Shown here: in pieces, positions 1 to 8,460 of the stretch | Layout of the letters: the number at the start of each line of letters is the position of its first letter | Position numbering within the stretch: the first letter of the stretch is position 1 | Program-made: the position numbers and the translations under genes | The notes under the pieces: generated by a model | Told to the model about the DNA's origin: nothing | The model's input: the letters and a program-made list of their open reading frames with translations, nothing else | Database searches by the model: none | Source: an uncultured Hyphomicrobiales bacterium | GTDB lineage: Bacteria > Pseudomonadota > Alphaproteobacteria > Rhizobiales > Beijerinckiaceae | Assembly: GCA_903916165.1 (NCBI GenBank) | Contig: CAIWVR010000007.1 | Location: 1 to 13,046 of the forward strand | Reading direction: 5' to 3' | Length of the DNA: 13,046 bases

Positions 1-894
1 CATCATCAGCAGCGAGGGGGAGACGATCACCACGCGCAGGCGGTGCGCGCGCTGCACGACATCGTCAAAATGTTCCATCAGATCGGCATAGATCGATTCC
101 GAAGGCACGAACAGCAATGCCATGTCCTGCGTTTCATTGGGCAGAAGATAGCGTTCGGCAATGTCCTTCACATGTTTGGCGACATCCGCGCGCACGCGGG
201 TCATCGCCGTCTGCCGGGCCTCGTCCGCGCCCGCGTCGCGCAGGGCGGTGAAGGCTTCGAGCGGGAATTTGGCATCCACCACCATGACGCGCGGATCGCC
301 GGGCAGGCGGATCACGCAATCGGGACGCCGCCCGTTCGACAAAGTGAACTGGAATTCATAGGCGCCTGTCGGCAGGCCGTCGCGGATGATCGCTTCCATC
401 CGCCCCTGCCCGAAGGCGCCGCGGCTCTGCTTGTTGGACAGAATGTCTTTCAGCGACACGACCTCCTGCGTCAGGCCGGAAATCTTCGTCTGGGCAGCGT
501 CGATCACGGCGAGCCGTTCGCCAAGCTTTGCCAGATTGTCGGACGTCGACTTGGCGCTGGCCTCGAGCCCCTGTCCAACGCGCTGGCCCACCGTATCGAG
601 CCGCTCGCCCAGCGTGCGCGCGAGGTCCGACTGGCGGTTGCTCAGCACCTCGGCCATGGATTGCAGGCGGCCGGACAATTCCGCATTCATGCGGCCAAGA
701 TCCGCCATCTTGTCATCGAGCTCATACTGGCGCTCGCGCTCGGCGGCATGTTCCTCCAGCCGTGCGGCATGGGCGCGCGAGACCGAGCGCGCCAAAGCGA
801 GCACGGCAAGAAGCGTCAGCACGACGCAGCCCGCTGCAACCTGCGCCAGGGTGACGGACAGGCCGCCGAGGTTGAAAAGAATCACGTCCATCAT
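1..894 (-). CDS. rmuC: DNA recombination protein RmuC, N-terminal part (cut by window edge)
   Basis: The 298 visible residues read open to the window edge, so the C-terminus is missing. A hydrophobic segment at about residues 17-36 should anchor the protein in the inner membrane. A long charged, coiled-coil-like stretch follows (about 42-155), then the RmuC core with [14 protein letters not shown] at 154-167. The signature RPDC (190-193) followed by [11 protein letters not shown] (205-215) supplies D192, D207 and K209 in a PD-(D/E)xK nuclease-like arrangement, as known for this family. RmuC limits inversions at short inverted repeats; its biochemical activity is poorly defined. The start is one of two adjacent ATGs (894 or 891). 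The gene is divergent from def, and a LexA-type box lies 30 bases upstream of the start, which suggests induction by DNA damage (inference). The family call is secure. Confidence 0.93.
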   Translation of the reverse strand, partial: MMDVILFNLGGLSVTLAQVAAGCVVLTLLAVLALARSVSRAHAARLEEHAAERERQYELDDKMADLGRMNAELSGRLQSMAEVLSNRQSDLARTLGERLDTVGQRVGQGLEASAKSTSDNLAKLGERLAVIDAAQTKISGLTQEVVSLKDILSNKQSRGAFGQGRMEAIIRDGLPTGAYEFQFTLSNGRRPDCVIRLPGDPRVMVVDAKFPLEAFTALRDAGADEARQTAMTRVRADVAKHVKDIAERYLLPNETQDMALLFVPSESIYADLMEHFDDVVQRAHRLRVVIVSPSLLMM

Positions 895-924
895 CGCAGC
901 CTAGCAAACTTCCCGGCCAGATGC

Positions 925-939
925 GAACATAAAGTGAAC
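925..939 (-). promoter_or_regulatory. Candidate LexA (SOS) box, GTTC-N7-GTTC
   Basis: On the rmuC-sense strand the sequence reads GTTCACTTTATGTTC, a perfect match to the direct-repeat LexA site GTTC-N7-GTTC known from Alphaproteobacteria, with an AT-rich spacer. It lies 30 bases upstream of the rmuC start, where a repressor would cover the core promoter, and 12 bases from the -35 of the def promoter. Eight fixed bases are expected by chance on the order of once per 33 kb counting both strands, so a hit inside this 123-base gap is unlikely to be random. Whether LexA binds here is inference. Confidence 0.6.
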
Positions 940-951
940 ATTGCGCCGAGA

Positions 952-980
952 TTGACCCCAAACCGCCGCGCGCTTATCTC
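952..980 (+). promoter_or_regulatory. Sigma-70-type promoter for def-fmt-truA
   Basis: TTGACC (952-957) and TATCTC (975-980) are separated by exactly 17 bases, a good match to the housekeeping promoter consensus. The expected transcription start near 987 gives a leader of about 30 bases to the def ATG at 1018. The position inside the rmuC/def divergent gap fits. Confidence 0.6.
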
Positions 981-1017
981 CTGCGCACGCGAGCGCATTT
1001 TCGAACCCGAGCGAACC

Positions 1018-1536
1018 ATGGCCATCCTGTCCATCATCGAGATACCCGATCCTCGCCTCAAGCTGGTTTCCGAGCCGGTGGCGCATGTCGACGCGTCGGT
1101 GCGCAAGCTCATGGATGACATGATGGAGACCATGTACGACGCGCCCGGCATCGGGCTGGCGGCGATCCAGGTGGCGGTCGCCAAGCGCGTTCTGGTGCTC
1201 GACGTGGCGCGCGAGGGCGAGGAGCCGCAGCCCCTGTTTATCGCCAATCCGGAGATTGTCTGGGCGTCGGAAGAGCTGAATGTCTACCAGGAAGGCTGCC
1301 TGTCGATCCCCGATTATTACGGCGACGTCGAGCGGCCCAGCCGCGTGCGCGTGCGCTACCTCGACCGTGATGGCAAGGTGCAGGAAATGAACGCCGACGG
1401 CCTGCTCGCCACCTGCGTCCAGCACGAGATCGACCATCTCAACGGCGTGCTGTTCATCGACCATCTCTCGCGGCTCAAGCGCGATCGCGTGATGAAGAAA
1501 TACACCAAGGCCGCGCGCCTGCGCTCGGAAGCCTGA
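1018..1536 (+). CDS. def: Peptide deformylase
   Basis: Removes the formyl group from the N-terminal methionine of nascent proteins in the cytoplasm. All three family motifs are present in the 172 residues: GIGLAAIQ (44-51), EGCLS (92-96, metal ligand C94) and HEIDH (136-140, ligands H136 and H140, catalytic E137). The reading frame is open far upstream, to position 43, but that stretch is antisense to rmuC. The ATG at 1018 gives the family's typical MAILSII start and normal length, and it sits just downstream of a good promoter. The stop overlaps the fmt start by one base (TGATG), so the enzyme that removes the formyl group is translationally coupled to the one that adds it. The ribosome binding site is weak. 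Confidence 0.96.
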   Translation: MAILSIIEIPDPRLKLVSEPVAHVDASVRKLMDDMMETMYDAPGIGLAAIQVAVAKRVLVLDVAREGEEPQPLFIANPEIVWASEELNVYQEGCLSIPDYYGDVERPSRVRVRYLDRDGKVQEMNADGLLATCVQHEIDHLNGVLFIDHLSRLKRDRVMKKYTKAARLRSEA

Positions 1537-2483
1537 TGGGCATGTCCATGCGCGTCGTCTTCATGGGTACGCCCGATTTTTCCGTTCCCGTGATGACAGA
1601 AATTCTGGGACAGGGGCACGAGATCGTGGCTGTCTATACGCGTGCGCCCAAGCCGGCGGGACGTGGCATGGACCTGCGCCTGTCGCCCGTGCATGCGCTG
1701 GCGAACACATTTGGGATCCCCGTGTTCACGCCGAAATCCTTGCGTGACGCGGACGAACAGACACGCTTTGCCGCGCTCGACGCCGACATTGCTGTCGTCG
1801 TCGCCTATGGCCTCATCCTGCCCAAACCTGTTCTTGACGCACCGCGGCTGGGCTGCCTCAACCTGCATGCCTCGCTGCTGCCGCGCTGGCGCGGTGCCGC
1901 GCCGATCCAGCGCGCCATTATGGCGGGTGACGCCGAGAGTGGCGTGATGGTGATGAAAATGGAGGAGGGGCTCGACACCGGCCCCGTCGGCATGGCCGAG
2001 CGTATCGCGATCACGCCTGACATGACGGCTGGCGAGTTGCACGACAGGCTTTGCGTCATCGGTGCCGATCTGATGGCGCGCGCGCTCGCCGCCGCCTCGC
2101 GTGAGTCGCTGCAGTTCACGCCGCAGTCGGACGAGGGCGTGACCTATGCGCACAAGATCGAAAAGGCCGAGGCGAAAATCGACTGGTCGCGCGATGCGCA
2201 GAGCCTGCATGACCATGTGCGTGGTCTGTCGCCGTTTCCCGGCGCCTTCTTCGAGGCCGATCTCGGTCGCGGGCCCGAGCGCGTGAAAGTGCTGCGGTCG
2301 AAAGTTGCAGAAGGTCACGGGCCTGCAGGCACCTTGCTCGACGATGCGCTCACCATCGCCTGCGGCGAGGGCGCATTGCACGTGCTCGACGTCCAGCGCG
2401 CCGGCAAGGGACCGATGAAGGCGCAGGAATTTCTGCGCGGCGCACGGCTCGCCAAGGGCGCGCAATTGCCCGTTGGCGCCTGA
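1536..2483 (+). CDS. fmt: Methionyl-tRNA formyltransferase
   Basis: Formylates Met-tRNAfMet using 10-formyltetrahydrofolate, making the initiator tRNA. The 315 residues show the N-terminal Rossmann-like start VVFMGTPDF (7-15), the catalytic block [16 protein letters not shown] (109-124, with N109 and H111), and EGLDTGP (144-150) with catalytic D147. The C-terminal tRNA-binding domain follows, with LSPFPGAF near residue 230. The start is ambiguous among ATGs at 1536, 1542 and 1548. I chose 1536 because it overlaps the def stop and has a GGAAG sequence 5 bases upstream; the homologous region begins at MRVVFMG (1548). The length is normal for the family, and truA follows after one base. Confidence 0.95.
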   Translation: MGMSMRVVFMGTPDFSVPVMTEILGQGHEIVAVYTRAPKPAGRGMDLRLSPVHALANTFGIPVFTPKSLRDADEQTRFAALDADIAVVVAYGLILPKPVLDAPRLGCLNLHASLLPRWRGAAPIQRAIMAGDAESGVMVMKMEEGLDTGPVGMAERIAITPDMTAGELHDRLCVIGADLMARALAAASRESLQFTPQSDEGVTYAHKIEKAEAKIDWSRDAQSLHDHVRGLSPFPGAFFEADLGRGPERVKVLRSKVAEGHGPAGTLLDDALTIACGEGALHVLDVQRAGKGPMKAQEFLRGARLAKGAQLPVGA

Positions 2484-2484
2484 G

Positions 2485-3222
2485 ATGGCGCGTTATCGGC
2501 TCGACATCGAATATGATGGCGCGGCATTCTGCGGCTGGCAGCGGCAGGCCAATGCGCTCACCGTGCAGCAGGTTATCGAGGATGCCTTGACGCTGGTCGA
2601 CGGCCGCAAGGCGATCATCCGTGGCGCGGGCCGCACCGACACCGGCGTTCACGCAACTGGCCAGGTGGCGCATGTCGAATTGCGCAAGGACTGGCGCCCG
2701 GACCGGCTGCGTGACGCGGTCAATGCCAATATGCGTCCCCATCTTGTCGCTGTGCGTGCGGCGTCCATTGTCGCCGATGATTTCGATGCGCGCCATTCCG
2801 CACTCCGGCGGCATTATTTTTATCGCATCGTCAACCGTCGCGCGCCGCTGACCGTCGATGCCGGGCGGGCCTGGCTCGTCAAGGCACCGCTCGATGCGCA
2901 TGCGATGCATGAGGCGGCGCAGGCCCTTGTCGGCAAGTTCGATTTCACGACATTCCGCGACGCGGATTGCCAGGCCCAGAATCCGGTGCGCACCTTGGAG
3001 CGGCTCGACGTGTCGCGCGTCGGCGACGAGGTACATGTCACCACGTCCTCACGCTCCTTCCTGCATCGTCAGGTGCGCTCGATGGTTGGGTCCATCGAGC
3101 ATGTCGGTTCCGGCAAATGGCGCGCGCGTGACCTGCGCGAGGCCTTGCTGTCGGCCGATCGGTCGCGCTGCGGCACGGTGGCACCACCCACGGGGCTCTA
3201 TCTCATTGGCGTTGATTATTGA
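2485..3222 (+). CDS. truA: tRNA pseudouridine(38-40) synthase TruA
   Basis: Isomerises uridines 38-40 in the anticodon stem-loop of many tRNAs. The 245 residues begin with the typical RYRLDIEYDGAAFCGWQ block. GAGRTDTGVHA (47-57) carries the catalytic aspartate D52. RHYFYRI and the C-terminal RSFLHRQVRSMVG segments also match the family. The ATG at 2485 lies one base after the fmt stop; a TTG at 2473 inside fmt is in frame but would only add four residues. There is no clear Shine-Dalgarno sequence, so translation is probably coupled to fmt. The gene ends convergently to dapE, 28 bases away. Confidence 0.95.
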   Translation: MARYRLDIEYDGAAFCGWQRQANALTVQQVIEDALTLVDGRKAIIRGAGRTDTGVHATGQVAHVELRKDWRPDRLRDAVNANMRPHLVAVRAASIVADDFDARHSALRRHYFYRIVNRRAPLTVDAGRAWLVKAPLDAHAMHEAAQALVGKFDFTTFRDADCQAQNPVRTLERLDVSRVGDEVHVTTSSRSFLHRQVRSMVGSIEHVGSGKWRARDLREALLSADRSRCGTVAPPTGLYLIGVDY

Positions 3223-3241
3223 GCCAGCAGCGTGAGCTGGC
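3223..3241. terminator. Hairpin between the convergent truA and dapE genes
   Basis: GCCAGC (3223-3228) and GCTGGC (3236-3241) form a perfect 6-bp stem with a 7-base loop directly after the truA stop. No T-run follows on either strand, so it is at best a weak bidirectional terminator or an mRNA 3'-end stabiliser. Confidence 0.3.
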
Positions 3242-3250
3242 CGGTGCCAG

Positions 3251-4402
3251 TCAGCCGAAATAGGCGTCGAGCACGCGTCCATAAATGAGCGCCAGCCGCT
3301 CCAGATCGGCGACTGGCGTGCGCTCGTCCACAGCATGCATGGTCTGGCCGACGAGACCAAACTCCACGACCGGGCAATGCGCCTGGATGAACCGCGCATC
3401 CGACGTGCCCCCGGTCGTCGACAGCACAGGCCGCCGCCCCGTCTCTGCCGCGACGGCCTCGGTGACCAGATCCACGAAGGGGCCGGGCGAGGTCAGGAAG
3501 GCGACCGCGTTGGTCGGATCAAAGGCGAGGTCGAGGCGGGCGTCGGGCTCGGCGGCGCGGACGCGGGCGGCGATCTCGGCCGCGAGCGTGTCGGGCGTCC
3601 AAAGGTCGTTGAAACGGATGTTGAAGGTCGCGCGCGCCGCGCCGGGAATGACATTGGTCGCCGAATTGCCGACATCGACCGTCGTGACTTCAAGATTGCT
3701 GGCGTCGAAATGCGCGGTGCCGGCGTCGAGCGGCGATGCTTTCAGCGCGGCCAGCACGCGCACCATGCGCGGCACGGGATTGTCGGCGAGATGCGGATAG
3801 CCGACATGGCCCTGCTTGCCATGGATCGTGAGGCGCCCGGTCAGCGAGCCGCGCCGGCCGATCTTGATCATGTCGCCCAGCGCATCCGGATTGGTCGGCT
3901 CACCAAGGATGCAATGGTCGAAGGTTTCCCCGCGCGCCTTCGCCCAGTCGAGCAGCTTCACCGTGCCGTTGACGGCAGGACCTTCCTCGTCGCCGGTGAT
4001 CAGGAAGGCGATCGACCCCTTCGGGGTCCCATGGGTCGCAACATGCGCGATGGCAGCGGCCATGCTGGCGGCGAGCCCGCCCTTCATGTCGACCGCGCCG
4101 CGTCCCCAGAGCTGGCCTTCGGTGACTTCAGCCGAGAAGGGCGGAAACCGCCAGTGCGCGGCATCGCCTGGCGGCACGACGTCGGTGTGCCCGGCAAACA
4201 TCAGGCAGGGCGCTTGCGTCCCGATGCGGGCGTAAAGGTTGTCGATGTCGGGCGTGCCGGGTGCTGAAAAGGTCACGCGCTCGCAGGCGAAGCCTACGGC
4301 TGACAAATAACGCTGGACAACATCAAGCGCACCCTCGTCCGCTGGCGTCACTGAAGCGCAGCGGATGAGGTCGCGGGCGATGTCGAGTGCGCTGGTGGTC
4401 AT
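3251..4402 (-). CDS. dapE: Succinyl-diaminopimelate desuccinylase
   Basis: Hydrolyses N-succinyl-L,L-diaminopimelate to L,L-diaminopimelate and succinate, a step toward lysine and peptidoglycan cross-links. The 383 residues show the M20 di-zinc peptidase order: [11 protein letters not shown] (70-80, metal ligand H72), [10 protein letters not shown] (100-109, bridging ligand D105), [11 protein letters not shown] (137-147, catalytic E139 and ligand E140), GEPTN, the KQGHVGYPH dimerisation-domain segment, [10 protein letters not shown], and the last histidine in GQTMHAVDE. Length is normal. The ATG at 4402 overlaps the stop of the upstream DUF805 gene by four bases (ATGA), placing dapE last in a coupled dapD-DUF805-dapE unit. 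Confidence 0.96.
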   Translation of the reverse strand: MTTSALDIARDLIRCASVTPADEGALDVVQRYLSAVGFACERVTFSAPGTPDIDNLYARIGTQAPCLMFAGHTDVVPPGDAAHWRFPPFSAEVTEGQLWGRGAVDMKGGLAASMAAAIAHVATHGTPKGSIAFLITGDEEGPAVNGTVKLLDWAKARGETFDHCILGEPTNPDALGDMIKIGRRGSLTGRLTIHGKQGHVGYPHLADNPVPRMVRVLAALKASPLDAGTAHFDASNLEVTTVDVGNSATNVIPGAARATFNIRFNDLWTPDTLAAEIAARVRAAEPDARLDLAFDPTNAVAFLTSPGPFVDLVTEAVAAETGRRPVLSTTGGTSDARFIQAHCPVVEFGLVGQTMHAVDERTPVADLERLALIYGRVLDAYFG

Positions 4403-4877
4403 GATCTGGGCGTGGACCGAATCCCGAGTTCAAAGAGCGTCCAGAGGATCACGACGACAAGGCTCGCGTCCAGCACCCAGGGGCTCCAGAAGGGGACCAT
4501 GTCGGGCACGCGTGGTGTGATCCAGTGGGCCGCGCCTGTGAACAGCGCGAGCACGAGCGGCAGGCCCGCGAGCGAAGGTGCGCGGCCCATCGCGCGGAAA
4601 CGCTTGGCGGAGAGATTGTACCAGCACACCCCGGTCAGCAGGATGATGAAGGCATAGACCATCAGATAGAGATAGACGCCCAGCGTGGTCGGATCGAACA
4701 GGCCGCGGCGCGACAGGTCGCTGTTGGCGAAAGGCGCGATCACGAACCAGATGACGGATGCGACAAGGACGATGGAGCCCGCCAATGCCGTGCCGAGCCA
4801 CCATGTCTCGCGCGTGATCTCGCCCTTGTCCGTGCGGAACAGGAAGCGAAACCCCTCGGCCGTCAGGATGCCGGCCA

Positions 4878-4878
<1 letters not shown>
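4399..4878 (-). CDS. DUF805 family inner-membrane protein inside the dap operon
   Basis: 159 residues with four predicted membrane helices, at about 28-50, 67-88, 102-120 and 132-152. The family hallmarks are a short cytoplasmic start with [20 protein letters not shown] (10-29) and, after helix 2, [20 protein letters not shown] (88-107), corresponding to the usual R-x-D-x-GRS loop of DUF805. No function is established for this family. The ATG at 4878 overlaps the dapD stop by one base, and the stop overlaps the dapE start by four, so the gene is translated in step with both DAP enzymes. A much longer open frame extends upstream to 5466 but is a shadow of dapD. A role in DAP or lysine metabolism or transport is possible but unsupported beyond context. 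Confidence 0.8.
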
Positions 4879-5747
<869 letters not shown>

Positions 5748-5783
5748 GGGGCTCCCCGGGCGCAGGTCTAAATCTTGCCGCGA

Positions 5784-5812
5784 GGTATCCTTCGCGCGGG
5801 CGCGCGCGTCAA
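5784..5812 (-). promoter_or_regulatory. Candidate promoter for dapD-DUF805-dapE
   Basis: On the minus strand TTGACG (5812-5807) is followed after 17 bases by GATACC (5789-5784). The -35 is good and the -10 weak (three of six bases). The -35 contains the TGA stop of the antitoxin gene. A start near 5777 would leave a leader of about 30 bases. This would let the dap genes be transcribed independently of the toxin-antitoxin pair. Confidence 0.42.
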
Positions 5813-6234
5813 GCTGCCTTGATCTTGTCGATCAGCGAGGGGTCGGCGGCGATGAGCTTCAGGAGAAGGAACGTCGGCCAGCTCGGCTGCGCCTCGCCGC
5901 GCTCATATTTGGAGAAGGAGTTCGGCGAGCCGGTGAGCAGCTGGCTGGCTTCTTTTTGTGTGAGGCGCGTGGCCTTGCGAACGGATTTGGCGAGTATTTT
6001 CATTTCGGAGCGGTAGAGATTGCGAAGCTCGATGAAGGCATCATCCATTGGGTCCGCGTCCGAGCCGATGAAGACCGCGTCGCCGTCGTCTGCCGGAAAG
6101 AATCCGACCACTTCGACAATTTTTTTGCGCCCCATATATTCGACAGTCTCCATTCGTCGTTGGCGCGTGAGCACGGCGCCTGTCTCTGGATGGATCATTG
6201 TAGTTTCCGCCATGATGGCGATCTCGTCGCGCAT
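5809..6234 (-). CDS. mqsA: MqsA-type antitoxin without zinc-binding cysteines
   Basis: Cognate antitoxin and probable autorepressor of the MqsR-type toxin just upstream. The 141 residues align by eye with E. coli MqsA over the full length. The C-terminal Xre-type helix-turn-helix (about 80-137) has [29 protein letters not shown] around residues 90-118, with N105 and K109 at the places of the DNA-contacting N97 and R101 of E. coli. The N-terminal half (about 13-60) has HPETGAVL and [12 protein letters not shown] where E. coli MqsA has its CxxC pairs. There is no cysteine in the whole protein, so the structural zinc site is absent. Start at 6234: a strong GAGGAAG lies 7 bases upstream, and the toxin stop is 2 bases away. 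A frame open to 6342 runs into the toxin gene and is not used. Confidence 0.85.
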   Translation of the reverse strand: MRDEIAIMAETTMIHPETGAVLTRQRRMETVEYMGRKKIVEVVGFFPADDGDAVFIGSDADPMDDAFIELRNLYRSEMKILAKSVRKATRLTQKEASQLLTGSPNSFSKYERGEAQPSWPTFLLLKLIAADPSLIDKIKAA

Positions 6235-6236
6235 GG

Positions 6237-6536
6237 TCACTTCCTCTTGAAAGACAGTAGAATGAATTCGGTGACGAGGCGGTCTGTGAATTTTATGTAG
6301 ATCAGGGTGCCGTCCACATCGAGGTAATAGACATCTTGCCACTGTCGATGATTTCTGTGGCTTGTCATCGACTTCTGGAAATGCTTGTAGCTCAGTTTTG
6401 AGAGAACTATCGCCACATCTCCACGCTCGTAACCGAGCCTGCGCGCGCCCTGCAGTGCGGTCTTCGTAATCGATCTGTGTGTTGCGAACGCTCGCTTGAA
6501 CGCATCCAGATCATGTGTCGGCTTTAGCTTTTCCAA
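6237..6536 (-). CDS. mqsR: MqsR-type mRNA interferase toxin
   Basis: A 99-residue homologue of E. coli MqsR, a ribosome-independent RNase of RelE-like fold that cuts mRNA at GCN/GCU sites. The central block FQKSMTSHRNHRQWQDVY (53-70) matches the E. coli counterpart closely. The catalytic residues K56, Q68 and Y81 of E. coli correspond to K55, Q67 and Y80 here, and the C-terminus ILLSFKRK also matches, so the toxin looks intact. The start is a TTG at 6536, chosen because MEKLKP then lines up with the E. coli N-terminus; an AGGG lies 10 bases upstream. The toxin comes first and the antitoxin second, as in E. coli mqsRA. A hand count over 6241-6540 gives 148 G/C in 300 (49%), well below the neighbouring genes, suggesting recent transfer. 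Confidence 0.88.
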   Translation of the reverse strand: MEKLKPTHDLDAFKRAFATHRSITKTALQGARRLGYERGDVAIVLSKLSYKHFQKSMTSHRNHRQWQDVYYLDVDGTLIYIKFTDRLVTEFILLSFKRK

Positions 6537-6545
6537 GATAAATAA

Positions 6546-6557
6546 ACCCTAAAGGTG
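6546..6557. promoter_or_regulatory. Possible MqsA-type operator half-sites before the toxin gene
   Basis: On the minus strand the sequence reads CACCTTTAGGGT, beginning 10 bases upstream of the toxin start. E. coli MqsA binds AACCT-N2 to N4-AGGTT palindromes in its own promoter. Here ACCT-TT-AGG keeps the core, with mismatches in the outer bases (CCT and AGG pair; the flanks do not). The same bases include the AGGG that may serve as ribosome binding site. Confidence 0.35.
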
Positions 6558-6584
6558 CATTTCGCAAGCCGCGGCCGCGAATAT

Positions 6585-6599
6585 CGCCCATATTGGGCG
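6585..6599. promoter_or_regulatory. Perfect palindrome in the mqsRA promoter region
   Basis: CGCCCATATTGGGCG has 6-bp perfect arms around a 3-base TAT centre. It lies 49-63 bases upstream of the toxin start. On the minus strand TTGACC (6619-6614, containing the stop of the upstream nucleotidase gene) is followed after 18 bases by CAATAT (6595-6590), which falls inside the palindrome. That is the layout of an operator over a -10 element. As a terminator for the nucleotidase gene it would be weak, since the loop is only 3 bases and no T-run follows. Confidence 0.45.
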
Positions 6600-6615
6600 G
6601 GCGCATCACCCAAGG

Positions 6616-7338
6616 TCAAGCTTGGTGGCCAAGCCCGGTCAGGAACGCCTCAAGGTCATTCGTCACGAATTCCACATGCGCTGCACTGGCACCCACCATC
6701 TCCCACGGTTCACGATTGAAGACGGCGTCGGGCTTGGGGATGACCAGCACGGTCGCCATGCCGCGCGCATGGGGGACGGCGAGATTGTGGGCAATGTCTT
6801 CAAACATGGCCGAACGCGCCGGGTCGACATCGTGGCGATCGAAAAAGCGCTGGTAGGTTTCGGCGGCGGGCTTGGGCACGAGATTGGCGGCGACAATGTC
6901 GAAAATGCCCTCGAACATGTGGTCGATGCCGAGCTTTTCGGCCGTGCGCAGGGCGTGCTCGTGCGACCCATTGGTGAGGATCAGCTTGCGGCCGGGCAGT
7001 GAGGTGATCGCGCTGGCGAGCGCAGGGTTGGGGAACAGCGACGAGCGGTCGATGTCATGCACGAAGGCCAGAAAGTCGTCCGATGAGATGTCATGCTCGG
7101 CCATCAGGCCGCGCAGGGTCGTGCCGTAGCGATGGTAATAATATTTCTGCAGCGCGCGCGATGACAGGCCGTCGAGGCCGAACATATGCGCCAGAAACAC
7201 GGTGATGCGCGCGTCGATCTTTGGCCAGAGGTCGCTGCCGGCCGGATAGAGCGTGTTGTCGAGATCGAACACCCAGGTGTCGACATGGGCAAAGCGCGCG
7301 CGCGTTTCAGGTGGCAGCAGGGGCGCCGGCGGTTCCAC
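6616..7338 (-). CDS. HAD-superfamily pyrimidine 5'-nucleotidase
   Basis: 240 residues with all four HAD motifs: FDLDNTLYP (24-32, nucleophile D25 and acid D27), LTNGS (121-125), the lysine in VPKP (K156), and MFEDIAHNL (178-186, E180/D181). The long helical cap after motif I (about 35-115) and the DNTLYP variant fit the pyrimidine 5'-nucleotidase group related to yeast Sdt1, which dephosphorylates UMP/CMP or damaged pyrimidine nucleotides; the true substrate is not evident from sequence. The start is a GTG at 7338, since no ATG precedes motif I in frame; GGAGGGG lies about 10 bases upstream. It is co-directional with argB, 85 bases away, and ends 79 bases before the toxin gene. Confidence 0.85.
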   Translation of the reverse strand: MEPPAPLLPPETRARFAHVDTWVFDLDNTLYPAGSDLWPKIDARITVFLAHMFGLDGLSSRALQKYYYHRYGTTLRGLMAEHDISSDDFLAFVHDIDRSSLFPNPALASAITSLPGRKLILTNGSHEHALRTAEKLGIDHMFEGIFDIVAANLVPKPAAETYQRFFDRHDVDPARSAMFEDIAHNLAVPHARGMATVLVIPKPDAVFNREPWEMVGASAAHVEFVTNDLEAFLTGLGHQA

Positions 7339-7423
7339 CTCGCGCCGCCCCTCCGGGCGTTCCGGCGCGGGCCGGGCCCCGGGGGCAGTCAGATCGACTC
7401 CGTTGGCGTTCCCTGAAATGGCT

Positions 7424-8290
7424 CTACCTCGTGATCAGCGTGCCCGCGCCGTGATCCGTCAGAAGTTCGACAAGCACCGCATGCGGCGACTTGCCATCGA
7501 GGATCACGACACCTTCCACGCCCTGTTCCAGCGCGTAAATGCACGTCTCGACCTTCGGGATCATGCCCCCGGTGATCGTTCCGTCTGCGATGAGGCGTCG
7601 AATGTCGTTAACTTTCAGTTCCTTGATCAGGTTCCGGTCCTTGTCGAGCACGCCGGGCACATCGGTCAGGAACAGCAGGCGCTTGGCACCCAGTGCGCCG
7701 GCAATGGCACCTGCGAACGTGTCGGCGTTGACATTATAGGTCTCGCCATCGGCGCCCATGGCGACGGGCGCCAGCACGGGGATCAGCTCGCGGCCGAGCA
7801 CCTGTTCGAGCACCGTGGCGTCGACCTTTTCAGGTTCGCCGACGAATCCGAGATCGACATCGGTGCCGGTGACCTTGCGGGCCAGCACCATATTGCCGTC
7901 CTTGCCGCACAGGCCGATGGCGCGGCCGCCCTCGGCGTTGATGAAGCCGACGATCTGCTTGTTGATCGACCCGGCCAGCACCATTTCGACGACTTCCACC
8001 GTCTCGCGGTCGGTGATGCGCAGGCCCGACGAAAATTCTGACTTGATGCCGAGTTTCTTCAGCATGGCGCCGATCTGCGGCCCGCCGCCGTGCACAACGA
8101 CCGGGTTTACGCCCGATTGTTCGAGCAGCACCATGTCCTTGGCGAAAGAGCGCGCGACCTCTTCGTCGCCCATGGCGTGGCCGCCATATTTCACGACGAT
8201 GATGGTTTCGTCGTAGCGCAGCATGTGGGGCAGCGCCTGCATCAGGATCGCAGCCTGCTCCTGCGGGGTGCCTTTGGGCGTCTCGGTCAT
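7424..8290 (-). CDS. argB: Acetylglutamate kinase
   Basis: Phosphorylates N-acetyl-L-glutamate in the second step of arginine synthesis. The 288 residues show the amino-acid kinase fold signatures: VVKYGGHAM (32-40, with K34), [11 protein letters not shown] (64-74), SGLRITD (88-94, R91 for substrate carboxylate), [10 protein letters not shown] (185-194, D190) and GGMIPKVE (241-248, K246). The extra N-terminal helix (about 8-26) is the feature that in other bacteria marks hexameric, arginine-inhibited enzymes, so feedback inhibition is likely (inference). The ATG at 8290 has GAGGA 8-9 bases upstream. The frame stays open upstream to 9247 through the engB region, but that part is not homologous and spans a repeat element. 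Confidence 0.96.
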   Translation of the reverse strand: MTETPKGTPQEQAAILMQALPHMLRYDETIIVVKYGGHAMGDEEVARSFAKDMVLLEQSGVNPVVVHGGGPQIGAMLKKLGIKSEFSSGLRITDRETVEVVEMVLAGSINKQIVGFINAEGGRAIGLCGKDGNMVLARKVTGTDVDLGFVGEPEKVDATVLEQVLGRELIPVLAPVAMGADGETYNVNADTFAGAIAGALGAKRLLFLTDVPGVLDKDRNLIKELKVNDIRRLIADGTITGGMIPKVETCIYALEQGVEGVVILDGKSPHAVLVELLTDHGAGTLITR

Positions 8291-8360
8291 CGCATGGTCC
8301 TCATCGCGAAGGTGCGCCTGCCTTGTATCGGGTTGAGGGGGGAAGCTCAACACACGGGCT

Positions 8361-8459
8361 TCGTCATTGCGAGGAGCGAAGCGACGCGGCAATCCATGGC
8401 TGCCCCCAGATGGATTGCTTCGCTTCGCTCGCAATGACGACGTGACATTGCAATGACGA
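8361..8459. repeat. Interspersed palindromic repeat element between engB and argB
   Basis: The arm at 8361-8397 begins TCGTCATTGCGAGGAGCGAA and ends GGCAATCCAT. Its near-complement at 8410-8440 begins ATGGATTGCTTCGCTTCGCT. The two would form a long imperfect hairpin with about a 12-base loop. A further partial copy, GCAATGACGA at 8450-8459, directly repeats 8431-8440. Elements with GTCATTGCGAGGAGCGAAGC arms are, from memory, scattered in many copies through Bradyrhizobium and related genomes. This one fills most of the 170-base gap between argB and engB and may stabilise or end the engB transcript. Confidence 0.75.
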
Positions 8460-8460
8460 G

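Noticed and set aside
43..1017. A long plus-strand frame continuous with def, giving a 497-residue protein.
   Set aside because: The first 325 codons are antisense to rmuC and show no protein features. The def motifs and normal length start at 1018, after a good promoter.
1356..2465. Minus-strand 369-codon frame over def and fmt.
   Set aside because: It is antisense to two well-recognised genes. High GC content keeps such shadow frames open, and no family motif is seen.
3335..4267. Plus-strand 310-codon frame antisense to dapE.
   Set aside because: dapE on the other strand carries every M20 motif; this frame has no recognisable domain.
8361..8459. A CRISPR array or insertion-sequence end.
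   Set aside because: The copies are inverted arms of one hairpin rather than regularly spaced direct repeats with spacers, and there is no transposase.
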